Assembly (NCBI RefSeq): GCF_008923205.2
Contig: NZ_WBMS02000045.1
Coordinates: forward strand, 1-62,791
Source of the DNA: Actinomadura physcomitrii
GTDB taxonomy: Bacteria > Actinomycetota > Actinomycetes > Streptosporangiales > Streptosporangiaceae
Direction of reading: 5' to 3'
Length of the DNA: 62,791 nt
The number at the start of each line of letters is the position of its first letter. Position 1 is the stretch's first letter. Under the pieces are notes generated by a model. The model saw nothing but the letters and a program-made list of their open reading frames with translations. It made no database searches and was not told the origin of the DNA. Positions 42,207 to 49,853 of the stretch are shown one piece after another. The translations under genes were made by a program, and so were the position numbers.

Positions 42207-43177
42207 TGGGCCCTGCCGAACCGGGGAACCGGCCGGAGCGGTCCGTCCTGGTGCGGACGCCGGCGACGAGCGCGAACCTGGGGCCGGGCTTCGACTCGCT
42301 CGGCCTCGCGCTGTCGCTGTACGACGACGTCGAGGTGGCGCTGACCGGCGACGGGATCGCCATCGAGGTGGACGGCGAGGGCGCCGAGGTCGCCGACCGC
42401 GGCGAGCGGCACCTGATCGTGAAGGTGCTGCGCCGGACCTTCGACGTGCTGGACGAGCTCGCCGCGGCCGGACCCGGCCAACCGTCCGGCCAGCCGAAGG
42501 GGATCCGGCTGCGCTGCCGCAACCGCATCCCGCACAGCCGCGGGCTCGGCTCGTCGTCCGCGGCGATCGTCGCGGGCATCGTCGCGGCGCGCGCGCTGCA
42601 CCCGTACGGCGACCTCATGGACGACGACGCCGCGCTGCGCCTCGCGACCGACATCGAAGGGCATCCCGACAACGTCGCGCCGTGCCTCGCCGGCGGCCTC
42701 ACCATCGCCTGGACGACCCCCGGCGGCGCCCGCCTCGTCCGGCTGGAACCGCAGGTCAGGCAGGTCGTGGCGTTCGTGCCCGAGCAGCGCCTGGCGACCG
42801 AGCGGGCACGCGGTCTGCTGCCTGGGACCGTCCCTCACGCCGACGCCGCGGCCAACGCCGGACGCGCCGCGCTGCTCGTCGCCGCGCTCACCGGCGGCCT
42901 CGGCGACGGGGTGCTGCTGGACGCGACGCAGGACCGGCTGCACCAGAATTACCGCGCCCCCGCGATGCCGGAGTCCGCGGAACTCCTCGAACGGCTGCGT
43001 TCCGCCGGAGTCCCCGCGGTCATTTCGGGGGCAGGACCCACTGTCCTGGCCTTCACAAACGCATCACGAGTTGATTCGATGGCTCCGCGAGTGGGTAATG
43101 GGTGGCACGAACACCCGTTGGACGTCGCGACCCGCGGCGCATGCGTCGTGCCCGGTGAACCCGGCCGCCGGACCTGA
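42206..43177 (+). CDS. thrB: Homoserine kinase
   Basis: This 323-aa GHMP kinase phosphorylates homoserine for ThrC. The ATP loop PHSRGLGSSSAAI is at residues 109-121, the N-terminal motif is TSANLGPGFDSLG, and a GAGPT motif lies near the C-terminus. Translation is coupled to thrC by the TGATG overlap. The position order hom-thrC-thrB is conserved in actinobacteria. Confidence 0.95.
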   Translation: MGPAEPGNRPERSVLVRTPATSANLGPGFDSLGLALSLYDDVEVALTGDGIAIEVDGEGAEVADRGERHLIVKVLRRTFDVLDELAAAGPGQPSGQPKGIRLRCRNRIPHSRGLGSSSAAIVAGIVAARALHPYGDLMDDDAALRLATDIEGHPDNVAPCLAGGLTIAWTTPGGARLVRLEPQVRQVVAFVPEQRLATERARGLLPGTVPHADAAANAGRAALLVAALTGGLGDGVLLDATQDRLHQNYRAPAMPESAELLERLRSAGVPAVISGAGPTVLAFTNASRVDSMAPRVGNGWHEHPLDVATRGACVVPGEPGRRT

Positions 43178-43190
43178 CGCGGGCGCCGGG

Positions 43191-43212
43191 CCGGGCCGGA
43201 TTCGCGGCCCGG
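43191..43212 (+). terminator. Hairpin after thrB, probable terminator
   Basis: CCGGGCC (43191-43197) pairs with GGCCCGG (43206-43212) across an 8-base loop, 14 bp after the thrB stop. There is no U-tract, as is common in this group. Confidence 0.5.
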
Positions 43213-43286
43213 GCCGCCGCGGCGCTCCGGCCGGTGCGGGTCCCCGCAGGATCCACCTAGGTAAAATGCGAAGACATCGACCTCTG

Positions 43287-43314
43287 GGGAATAGCAGTGT
43301 GCCCTGGTGATGTT
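43287..43314 (+). promoter_or_regulatory. SigR-type promoter candidate upstream of rho
   Basis: GGGAAT (43287-43292) and GTT (43312-43314) with a 19-bp spacer match the SigR/SigH thiol-stress promoter pattern (GGGAAT, 18-19 bp, GTT). It would give a leader of about 330 nt for rho. Confidence 0.45.
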
Positions 43315-43334
43315 AGGCTGATTGCCGCACCAGA

Positions 43335-43350
43335 TGCCCCGTTCGGGGCA
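43335..43350 (+). promoter_or_regulatory. Hairpin in the rho leader
   Basis: TGCCCC-GTTC-GGGGCA is a perfect hairpin about 300 nt before the rho start, inside the long untranslated leader (43178-43647). Rho autoregulation through its leader is known in other bacteria; here it is only a possibility. The rest of the leader shows no gene. Confidence 0.4.
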
Positions 43351-43647
43351 GCGTGCTCGTCAGCCGCGCGTCACCTGCCCGGCCCTCCGGCCGTGGCGGT
43401 CCCGCGTACCAGGCTCCCCGACACCGTGACATCCCGTTGTCAGGCATTCCAGCGAAACTACGGACGTGGCGGTAGCGGGGACACGTGCGAGCGAACCGTC
43501 CCGTCCACCATCTGGCTGTGCCCAGAAAATCGCCGATCCCGGCCCCATCGTGATCAGCGGAGCCCGACTCGGCGCCCCCGCCGGGCCGTATTACCGGGTT
43601 GACTGGCCGAACGCCGGCCGACGCCCGCTCCCTGGGAAGGACCCTTA

Positions 43648-45696
43648 GTGAGCGAATCCAGCGAACTCCTTACGGACGCATCCAGCACGGCACCCGCGGC
43701 CGACGCCGCCCAGAACGGCGCGGAGCCCGCCGCCCCCCGGCGCCGCCGGAGCGGTACGGGCCTGTCCGCCATGGTGCTGCCAGAGCTCAAGGCGCTCGCG
43801 TCCAGCCTCGGCATCACCGGTGTGACCGGGATGCGCAAGAGCCAGCTCATCGCGGCCATCCAGGAGAAGCAGGGCGGCGGCCAGGGGCAGGGCTCGGCGG
43901 GCGAGCAGGGAGGCGCTGCCAAGGCCGCTGCCGGGGCCGGCGAGGCCGACGCGGGCAAGGCCACGCAGGACGCCGGCAAGGCCGAGCCGGCCAAGGCCGA
44001 GCGACCGCGCCGCACCCGCGCCGCGGCGAAGCGCGAGACGGCCGAGCAGGTCGCGATCCCCGAGACCGCGCCGGAGCAGCCCGCCGCCGACCGGCAGGCC
44101 GACAAGCAGGACGGCCGGCCCGACAAGGCCGAGCGGCAGGGCGGCCGGCAGAGCGCGCGCACGGCCGACAAGCAGGACCGGGGGGCGTCCGAGGGCCGGG
44201 GCGAACGCGGCGACAGGCAGAACCGCGAGCCCGCCGCGGCCCAGGGCGGCGGCTCCGAGGACGGCGAGGCCCAGGGCGGCCGCGAGCGGGACGGCGGCCG
44301 CGACGGCCGCGAGGGGCGCGAGGGCGGGCGCCAGCGCCAGCGCGGCGGCCGGGACCGCGGCGAGGGCCGCGACCGGGGCGAGCGCGCCGAGCGGGGCGAC
44401 CGCGACGGCGGCGGCCGGCAGCGCGGCGGCCAGGGCCAGGGCGGCGGCGGCCAGCACGACGACGACGAGGGCGGCCGCAGCCGGCGCGGGCGCCGGTTCC
44501 GCGAGCGCAACCGGGGCCGCGGCGGCCGCGAGCGCTACGAGGAGCCGGTGATCACCGAGGACGACGTCCTCATCCCGGTCGCGGGCATCCTCGACATCCT
44601 GGACAACTACGCGTTCGTCCGGACCACCGGCTACCTGCCCGGCCCGAACGACGTGTACGTCTCGCTCGCGCAGGTCCGCAAGAACGGCCTGCGCAAGGGC
44701 GACGTCATCACCGGCGCGGTCCGGCAGGCGCGCGAGGGCGAGCGGCGCGAGAAGTTCAACGCGCTCGTGCGGCTCGACACCGTCAACGGGATGGAGCCGG
44801 AGCAGGCCAAGGGCCGCGTCGACTTCACCAAGCTGACCCCGCTGTACCCGCAGGAGCGGCTGCGGCTGGAGTCCGACCCGGGCATCCTGACCACCCGGAT
44901 CATCGACCTGGTCTCGCCGATCGGCAAGGGCCAGCGCGGCCTCATCGTGTCGCCGCCGAAGGCCGGCAAGACGATGGTGCTCCAGGCGATCGCGAACGCG
45001 ATCACCAAGAACAACCCGGAGTGCCACCTGATGGTCGTCCTGGTGGACGAGCGTCCGGAAGAGGTCACCGACATGCAGCGGACGGTGAAGGGCGAGGTCA
45101 TCCACTCGACCTTCGACCGTCCCGCCGAGGACCACACCACGGTCGCCGAGCTGGCGATCGAGCGCGCGAAGCGGCTGGTGGAGCTGGGCCACGACGTGGT
45201 CGTGCTGCTCGACTCGATCACCCGCCTCGGCCGCGCCTACAACCTGGCGGCGCCGGCGTCCGGCCGGATCCTGTCCGGCGGTGTCGACTCGACCGCGCTG
45301 TACCCGCCGAAGCGGTTCTTCGGCGCGGCACGCAACATCGAGAACGGCGGCTCGCTGACGATCCTCGCCACCGCGCTGGTCGAGACCGGCTCCCGGATGG
45401 ACGAGGTCATCTTCGAGGAGTTCAAGGGCACCGGCAACATGGAGCTGAAGCTCAACCGGTCCCTCGCCGACAAGCGGATCTTCCCCGCGGTGGACGTCGA
45501 CCAGTCGTCCACCCGCAAGGAGGAGATCCTCATGGCGCCGGAGGAGCTGCGGGTCGTCTGGCAGCTGCGCCGGGTGCTGCACGCCCTCGACACCCAGCAG
45601 GCGCTGGAGCTCCTCATCGAGAAGATGAAGGAGACCAAGTCCAACGCCGAGTTCCTGCTGCAGGTGCAGAAGACGACGGTCTCCGACGACCGCTGA
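43648..45696 (+). CDS. rho: Transcription termination factor Rho, actinobacterial form with large insert
   Basis: This 682-aa RNA-dependent ATPase terminates transcription. The N-terminal Rho_N domain (LPELKALASSLGITGVTGMRKSQLIAAI) is at about residues 35-73. Residues about 75-290 are a disordered Arg/Gly/Asp/Gln-rich insert typical of high-GC actinobacteria. After it come the RNA-binding cold-shock domain (from DVLIPVAGILDILDNYAFVR) and the motor with P-loop PPKAGKT near 436-442, then the Q/R-loop region. The GTG at 43648 has a GGAAGG site. The insert is thought to aid RNA binding. Confidence 0.96.
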   Translation: MSESSELLTDASSTAPAADAAQNGAEPAAPRRRRSGTGLSAMVLPELKALASSLGITGVTGMRKSQLIAAIQEKQGGGQGQGSAGEQGGAAKAAAGAGEADAGKATQDAGKAEPAKAERPRRTRAAAKRETAEQVAIPETAPEQPAADRQADKQDGRPDKAERQGGRQSARTADKQDRGASEGRGERGDRQNREPAAAQGGGSEDGEAQGGRERDGGRDGREGREGGRQRQRGGRDRGEGRDRGERAERGDRDGGGRQRGGQGQGGGGQHDDDEGGRSRRGRRFRERNRGRGGRERYEEPVITEDDVLIPVAGILDILDNYAFVRTTGYLPGPNDVYVSLAQVRKNGLRKGDVITGAVRQAREGERREKFNALVRLDTVNGMEPEQAKGRVDFTKLTPLYPQERLRLESDPGILTTRIIDLVSPIGKGQRGLIVSPPKAGKTMVLQAIANAITKNNPECHLMVVLVDERPEEVTDMQRTVKGEVIHSTFDRPAEDHTTVAELAIERAKRLVELGHDVVVLLDSITRLGRAYNLAAPASGRILSGGVDSTALYPPKRFFGAARNIENGGSLTILATALVETGSRMDEVIFEEFKGTGNMELKLNRSLADKRIFPAVDVDQSSTRKEEILMAPEELRVVWQLRRVLHALDTQQALELLIEKMKETKSNAEFLLQVQKTTVSDDR

Positions 45697-45747
45697 TCCG
45701 CCGACTGAGCGCCAGCGAAGGAGCGGATCAGCGGCTTTTGCCGGGGG

Positions 45748-45769
45748 TCTGGGGGGTCGTCCCCCCAGA
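45748..45769. repeat. Palindromic repeat related to the prfA-prmC repeats
   Basis: TCTGGGGGG-TCGT-CCCCCCAGA is a perfect 22-bp dyad. The wider stretch encodes PGVWGVVPPD in one frame, the same words as the three repeats at 49682-49849, so both belong to one dispersed repeat family. Confidence 0.6.
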
Positions 45770-45815
45770 TCGAACACTGATCCGCTGACTGCTGATCCGC
45801 TGACCGAGCGTCGGT

Positions 45816-45850
45816 GAACGCCCCCGCCCGGGGTCCGGGCGGGGGCGTTC
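45816..45850 (+). terminator. Strong terminator hairpin after rho
   Basis: A perfect 16-bp GC stem (GAACGCCCCCGCCCGG and its complement) with a 3-base loop lies 120 bp after the rho stop. Short GATCCGCTGA repeats precede it (45772-45804). Confidence 0.8.
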
Positions 45851-45882
45851 CGCGTTTCCGGGGGCGACGCCGCCGGGCTGAT

Positions 45883-45900
45883 GGTGGGGTTAGCCCCACC
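45883..45900. promoter_or_regulatory. Perfect dyad before the sensor kinase gene
   Basis: GGTGGGG-TTAG-CCCCACC is a perfect 7+4+7 inverted repeat about 85 bp before the kinase start. It is a candidate operator, perhaps for the response regulator of the pair. Confidence 0.4.
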
Positions 45901-45985
45901 CCGATCCGGCGGGGACCTCCATGGTGGCCGGGCGTGCCGGAAGGCAGGCTTGCACCGTAGGTTGGAACGGGCGTGGAGGGACGAC

Positions 45986-47368
45986 GTGGGCGAGCTGAGC
46001 AGCGGCATCGGGGGCGCCGGCGAGCCGCCGGCGCGCGCCGGGACCCCCGGCGGGGGCGCGACGCGGGCGGGCCGCGCGGTGTCGGTCATGGACGGCCCGT
46101 GGCACCCCGCGGCGATGGCCCGGTCCGCGGTGACCTGGACGTCCGCGCTGTACCTGGCGGTGAGCTTCGCGTCCGGGCTCACCTGGTTCGTGGTGCTGGT
46201 CGCCGGCCTTTCGGTGTCGCTCGCCACGCTGATCATCTGGGTCGGGTTCCCGCTGCTGGCGCTGATGATGGTGGCGTGGCGCTTCGGCGCGCGGCTGGAG
46301 CGCCGCCTCGTGCGCACCGCGTTCGGCGTCGCGATCCCCGACCCGTACCGGCCGCGGCCGCAGAGCCGCAACCCGTTCGCCCGGCTGAAGGCGATGGCCG
46401 CCGACCCCGCCACCTGGAAGGACCTCGTCTACCTCGGGCTGCTGTTCCCCCTCACGCTGGTCGAGTTCGTGGTGTCGGCCTTCACGTGGGCGCTGACGGG
46501 GACGCTGCTGTTCATGCCGCTGATCGTGCTGTTCGGCGGCGGCATGGAGATCAACCTCGGGCGGGTGACGTACTGGTCCGGCAACCCGTTCGAGGCGCTG
46601 CCGGTGTCGGCGGTGGGGCTGGTCGTCCTGGCGGCGGCGCTGTACGTGACGCGGGGCATGGCGATCGCGCACGCGGCGTGGGCGCGGCTGATGCTCGGCG
46701 CGAACGCGTCCCAGGCGGAGAACCGGGAGCTGCGGGAGCGGACCGCGCACCTGCGGGCCAGCCGGGCGCGCGGCGTCGACGCCGCCGAGTTCGAGCGCCG
46801 CCGCATCGAGCGGGACCTGCACGACGGCGCGCAGCAGCGGCTGCTGGCCGTCGCGATGGACATCGGCCGGGCCCGCGCGAAACTCGACGAGGACCCCGAG
46901 GGCGCGCGGGCGCTGATCGAGCAGGCGCACGCCGGCACCAAGGAGGCCATCACCGAGCTGCGCGACCTCGCCCGCGGCATCTACCCGGCGATCCTCACCG
47001 ACCGCGGCCTGGACCCGGCGCTGTCCGGGCTCGCGGGCCGGGCGCCCGTCCCCGTGGAGGTCGACGTCGACCTGCCGGAGCGGCCGCCGGCCGCGGTGGA
47101 GAGCATCGCCTACTTCATCGTCGCCGAGGCGCTCGCCAACATCGCCAAGTACGCGCGGGCGACCCGCGCGTCCGTCCGGGTCGCACGGGAGGACCGCTGG
47201 GTCGTCGTCGAGGTGATCGACAACGGGGTCGGCGGCGCGGTCGCGCGGGCCGGGGGCGGGCTGTCCGGGCTCGCCGACCGGGCCGCCACCATCGACGGGA
47301 CGCTGATCGTGGACAGCCCGCCCGGCGGCCCCACGATCGTCCGCGCGGACCTGCCCTGCACCTGGTGA
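45986..47368 (+). CDS. Two-component sensor histidine kinase (HisKA_3 type)
   Basis: This 460-aa membrane kinase has four predicted transmembrane helices in residues 35-230 (a PspC/sensor-like module), then the dimerisation/phosphoacceptor helix with His in RRRIERDLHDGAQQRLLA near residue 280, and an HATPase_c domain with N box (EALANIAKYA), G1 (DNGVGGA) and G2 (GLSGLADRA). GTG at 45986 follows GGAGGG. The cognate regulator starts 39 bp downstream. The signal is unknown. Confidence 0.9.
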   Translation: MGELSSGIGGAGEPPARAGTPGGGATRAGRAVSVMDGPWHPAAMARSAVTWTSALYLAVSFASGLTWFVVLVAGLSVSLATLIIWVGFPLLALMMVAWRFGARLERRLVRTAFGVAIPDPYRPRPQSRNPFARLKAMAADPATWKDLVYLGLLFPLTLVEFVVSAFTWALTGTLLFMPLIVLFGGGMEINLGRVTYWSGNPFEALPVSAVGLVVLAAALYVTRGMAIAHAAWARLMLGANASQAENRELRERTAHLRASRARGVDAAEFERRRIERDLHDGAQQRLLAVAMDIGRARAKLDEDPEGARALIEQAHAGTKEAITELRDLARGIYPAILTDRGLDPALSGLAGRAPVPVEVDVDLPERPPAAVESIAYFIVAEALANIAKYARATRASVRVAREDRWVVVEVIDNGVGGAVARAGGGLSGLADRAATIDGTLIVDSPPGGPTIVRADLPCTW

Positions 47369-47407
47369 CGCGCCCCGGCGCCGCCCGCGAGGCCCGATAA
47401 TGGGCGC

Positions 47408-48061
47408 ATGCGGGTAGTGATCGCCGAGGACTCGGTGCTGTTGCGCGAAGGGCTCGTCCGGCTGCTCGCGGACGCGGCGATCGAGACGGTCGCGACGGTC
47501 GGGGACGGCCCCGGGCTGCCCGGCGTCGTCGAGGAGCACGAGCCGGACCTCGCCATCGTGGACGTGCGGATGCCGCCGTCGTTCACCGACGAGGGGCTGC
47601 GCGCGGCGCTGGCCGTCCGCGAGCGCAGGCCCGGCACGCCGATCCTCGTCCTGTCCCAGTACGTGGAGGAGCGGTACGCGACGGACCTGATCGGCGGCGG
47701 CGCCGAGGGCGTCGGCTACCTGCTGAAGGAGCGGGTGTCGGACGTCGCGGAGTTCATCGACGCGGTCCGCCGGATCGCCGCCGGCGGCACCGTCATCGAC
47801 CCGGAGGTGATCGGGCAGCTGCTCGGCCGCCGCCGCGCCGACGACCCGCTGGAGGCGTTGACGCCCCGGGAGCGGGAGGTGCTGGGGCTGATGGCGCAGG
47901 GCCGCTCCAACGGCGCCATCGCCGAGGGCCTGGTCGTCACCGAGGGCGCGGTGGAGAAGCACATCTCCAACATCTTCGCCAAGCTCGACCTGCAGCCCGC
48001 GCAGGGCGGGCACCGCCGGGTGATGGCCGTGCTCGCCTACCTGGGCCGCGCCGACGCCTGA
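47408..48061 (+). CDS. NarL/LuxR-family response regulator
   Basis: This 217-aa regulator has a receiver domain (residues 1-120; acidic pair EDS, phosphoacceptor Asp in AIVDVRMPP, Lys in LLKERV) and a LuxR helix-turn-helix (LTPREREVLGLMAQGRSNGAIAE) near residues 155-205. It is the partner of the histidine kinase just upstream. The pair is inserted between rho and rpmE, which are adjacent in many actinobacteria. Confidence 0.92.
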   Translation: MRVVIAEDSVLLREGLVRLLADAAIETVATVGDGPGLPGVVEEHEPDLAIVDVRMPPSFTDEGLRAALAVRERRPGTPILVLSQYVEERYATDLIGGGAEGVGYLLKERVSDVAEFIDAVRRIAAGGTVIDPEVIGQLLGRRRADDPLEALTPREREVLGLMAQGRSNGAIAEGLVVTEGAVEKHISNIFAKLDLQPAQGGHRRVMAVLAYLGRADA

Positions 48062-48094
48062 TCCGGCCCGGGCGGGCCCGCCCGAACCAAGATC

Positions 48095-48121
48095 GGGAAT
48101 GACCGATGACCTCGGCACGTT
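48095..48121 (+). promoter_or_regulatory. SigR-type promoter of rpmE
   Basis: GGGAAT (48095-48100), an exact 18-bp spacer and GTT (48119-48121) match the consensus of the thiol-oxidative-stress sigma factor SigR. In Streptomyces coelicolor rpmE is a known SigR target, so the site fits both in sequence and position. Transcription would begin near 48130, giving a leader of about 135 nt. Confidence 0.7.
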
Positions 48122-48266
48122 CGGGTATCTGGCACACTTGGAGTGCAACCGCTGCGGTACCGGTTCACGCCTCCCAGATCTCCCATGGCGCCGTCGCGTG
48201 GAAACGACCACGCGGAACGGCCGTGCGAGCGGGGCGCCCGGCGACCGCCTCATGCGAGGAGAACCC

Positions 48267-48485
48267 ATGAAGCCCGACATCCACCCGGACTACGTCGTCA
48301 CGACCGTGACGTGCACGTGCGGCAACACCTTCGAGACCCGCAGCACCGCCGAGAACGGCGTGATCCACGCCGACGTGTGCTCGAACTGCCACCCGTTCTA
48401 CACGGGCAAGCAGAAGATCCTCGACACCGGCGGCCGGGTGGCGCGCTTCGAGCAGCGCTTCGGCAAGAAGAAGGCCGGCAAGTAG
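48267..48485 (+). CDS. rpmE: 50S ribosomal protein L31 (zinc-binding form)
   Basis: This 72-aa ribosomal protein has the cysteines of the C+ form (CTCG and CSNC), so it holds zinc. This explains the link to thiol stress, because zinc release accompanies cysteine oxidation. The ATG at 48267 is preceded by GAGGAG. The following 135 bp up to prfA include repeated GGCCCGGGGACCTGG-like sequence that can form a hairpin (near 48525-48560). Confidence 0.95.
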   Translation: MKPDIHPDYVVTTVTCTCGNTFETRSTAENGVIHADVCSNCHPFYTGKQKILDTGGRVARFEQRFGKKKAGK

Positions 48486-48620
48486 CGTTCGGCCGCGCGG
48501 CGCGGAGCGCCGCACAGCGACCAGGGACGGCCCGGGGACCTGGAACCAGGTCCCCGGGCCGTTCGGAGTCGGCTTCCGGAGCCCGCCGCGGCCCCGGGCC
48601 GGAACGGGCCAGGACACACC

Positions 48621-49685
48621 GTGAATCTCGACGAACTCATCAGCGAATACGCCGACATCGAGGGGCGGCTCGCCGACCCGTCCGTCCATGCCGACCAGGC
48701 CCTCGCGCGCCGGCTCGGCAAGCGGTACGCCGAGCTCCGGCCGATCGTCGAGACGCACCGGGAGCTGGCGTCCACCGAGGACGACCTCGCCGCCGCCCGC
48801 GAGCTCGCCGGCGAGGACGAGGCGTTCGCGGCCGAGGCCGCCGACCTGGAGAAGCGCAAGGAGGAGCTGGAGGAGCGGCTGCGCCGGCTGCTCGTCCCGC
48901 GCGACCCCAACGACTCCAAGGACGTGATCCTGGAGGTCAAGGCGGGGGAGGGCGGCGAGGAGTCCGCGCTGTTCGCCGGCGACCTGCTGCGGATGTACCT
49001 GCGCTACGCCGAGCGGGTCGGCTGGAAGACCGAGGTCCTCGACTCCCACCCGTCCGACCTCGGCGGGTACAAGGACGTCACCGTCGCCGTGAAGGCCAGG
49101 GGCTCCCAGGAAGAGGGAGTCTGGACGCGGCTGAAGTACGAGGGCGGCGTGCACCGGGTGCAGCGGGTGCCCGCGACCGAGTCGCAGGGCCGCATCCACA
49201 CCAGCGCCGTCGGCGTCCTGGTGACGCCCGAGGCCGAGGACGTCGACGTCCAGATCGACCCGAACGACCTGCGCATCGACGTGTACCGCTCGTCCGGGCC
49301 CGGCGGGCAGAGCGTCAACACCACCGACTCCGCGGTCCGCATCACGCACCTGCCGACCGGCGTCGTCGTCTCCTGCCAGAACGAGAAGAGCCAGCTGCAG
49401 AACAAGGAGCAGGCGCTGCGGATCCTGCGGTCCCGGCTGCTGGCGATGGCGCAGGAGGAGGCGGACGCCGCCGCCGCGGCCGAGCGCAAGAGCCAGGTCC
49501 GCACCGTGGACCGGTCCGAGCGGGTCCGCACCTACAACTATCCGGAGAACCGGATCTCCGACCACCGCGTCGGCTACAAGGCCTACAACCTCGACCAGGT
49601 GCTCGACGGCGACCTGCACAACGTGACGCAGGCGCTGGTCGACGCGGACATGGAAACCCGGCTGGCCGAAGCACAGAAATCATGA
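48621..49685 (+). CDS. prfA: Peptide chain release factor 1
   Basis: This 354-aa release factor reads UAA and UAG. The codon-recognition PAT tripeptide (VPATESQG) is at about 184-186 and the catalytic GGQ loop (GPGGQSVNTTDSA) at about 228-230. The GGQ glutamine is the target of PrmC encoded downstream. The GTG at 48621 is the family start (MNLDELISEY). The TGA stop overlaps the ATG of the first 19-aa mini-frame. Confidence 0.96.
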   Translation: MNLDELISEYADIEGRLADPSVHADQALARRLGKRYAELRPIVETHRELASTEDDLAAARELAGEDEAFAAEAADLEKRKEELEERLRRLLVPRDPNDSKDVILEVKAGEGGEESALFAGDLLRMYLRYAERVGWKTEVLDSHPSDLGGYKDVTVAVKARGSQEEGVWTRLKYEGGVHRVQRVPATESQGRIHTSAVGVLVTPEAEDVDVQIDPNDLRIDVYRSSGPGGQSVNTTDSAVRITHLPTGVVVSCQNEKSQLQNKEQALRILRSRLLAMAQEEADAAAAAERKSQVRTVDRSERVRTYNYPENRISDHRVGYKAYNLDQVLDGDLHNVTQALVDADMETRLAEAQKS

Positions 49686-49741
49686 GCGCAGCGAACCGGG
49701 GGGTGTGGGGGGTCGTCCCCCCTCGAGAGGCACGGACATGA
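49682..49741 (+). CDS. Mini-ORF 1 in the prfA-prmC junction (19 aa)
   Basis: ATG at 49682 overlaps the prfA stop (ATGA). It encodes MSAANRGVWGVVPPREART and ends in TGA at 49739-49741, which overlaps the ATG of the next copy. Whether the peptide is made is unknown; the frame could simply carry ribosomes from prfA to prmC. The sequence belongs to a repeat family also seen after rho. Confidence 0.4.
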   Translation: MSAANRGVWGVVPPREART

Positions 49742-49797
49742 GCGCAGCGAACCGGGGGGTGTGGGGGGTCGTCCCCCCTCGAGAGGCACGGACATGA
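49738..49797 (+). CDS. Mini-ORF 2 in the prfA-prmC junction (19 aa)
   Basis: This second copy has the same 19-aa product, joined by ATGA overlaps to copy 1 upstream and copy 3 downstream. The GAGAGG of the preceding unit lies about 8 bases before its start. Confidence 0.4.
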   Translation: MSAANRGVWGVVPPREART

Positions 49798-49853
49798 GCG
49801 CAGCGAACCGGGGGGTGTGGGGGGTCGTCCCCCCTCGAGAGGCACGGGCATGA
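49794..49853 (+). CDS. Mini-ORF 3 in the prfA-prmC junction (19 aa)
   Basis: The third copy has last residue Ala instead of Thr. Its TGA (49851-49853) overlaps the ATG of prmC (49850-49852), completing an unbroken chain of start-stop overlaps from prfA to prmC. Confidence 0.4.
   Translation: MSAANRGVWGVVPPREARA

Larger units (their letters stand above)
49682..49849 (+). repeat. Three exact 56-bp tandem repeats between prfA and prmC
   Basis: Units begin at 49682, 49738 and 49794 and are identical except for one base near the end of the third (GAC to GGC). Each holds a GGGGGG-TCGT-CCCCCC hairpin and a GAGAGG ribosome-like site. The third unit ends exactly at the prmC start codon. Confidence 0.92.

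Noticed and set aside
45890..48280. Long leftward open frame opposite the sensor kinase and regulator
   Set aside because: It is the shadow of two clear two-component genes and has no recognisable domain.
49682..49849. Repeats considered as a CRISPR array
   Set aside because: The units are contiguous, with no variable spacers, and no cas genes are present. No CRISPR array was seen in the window.
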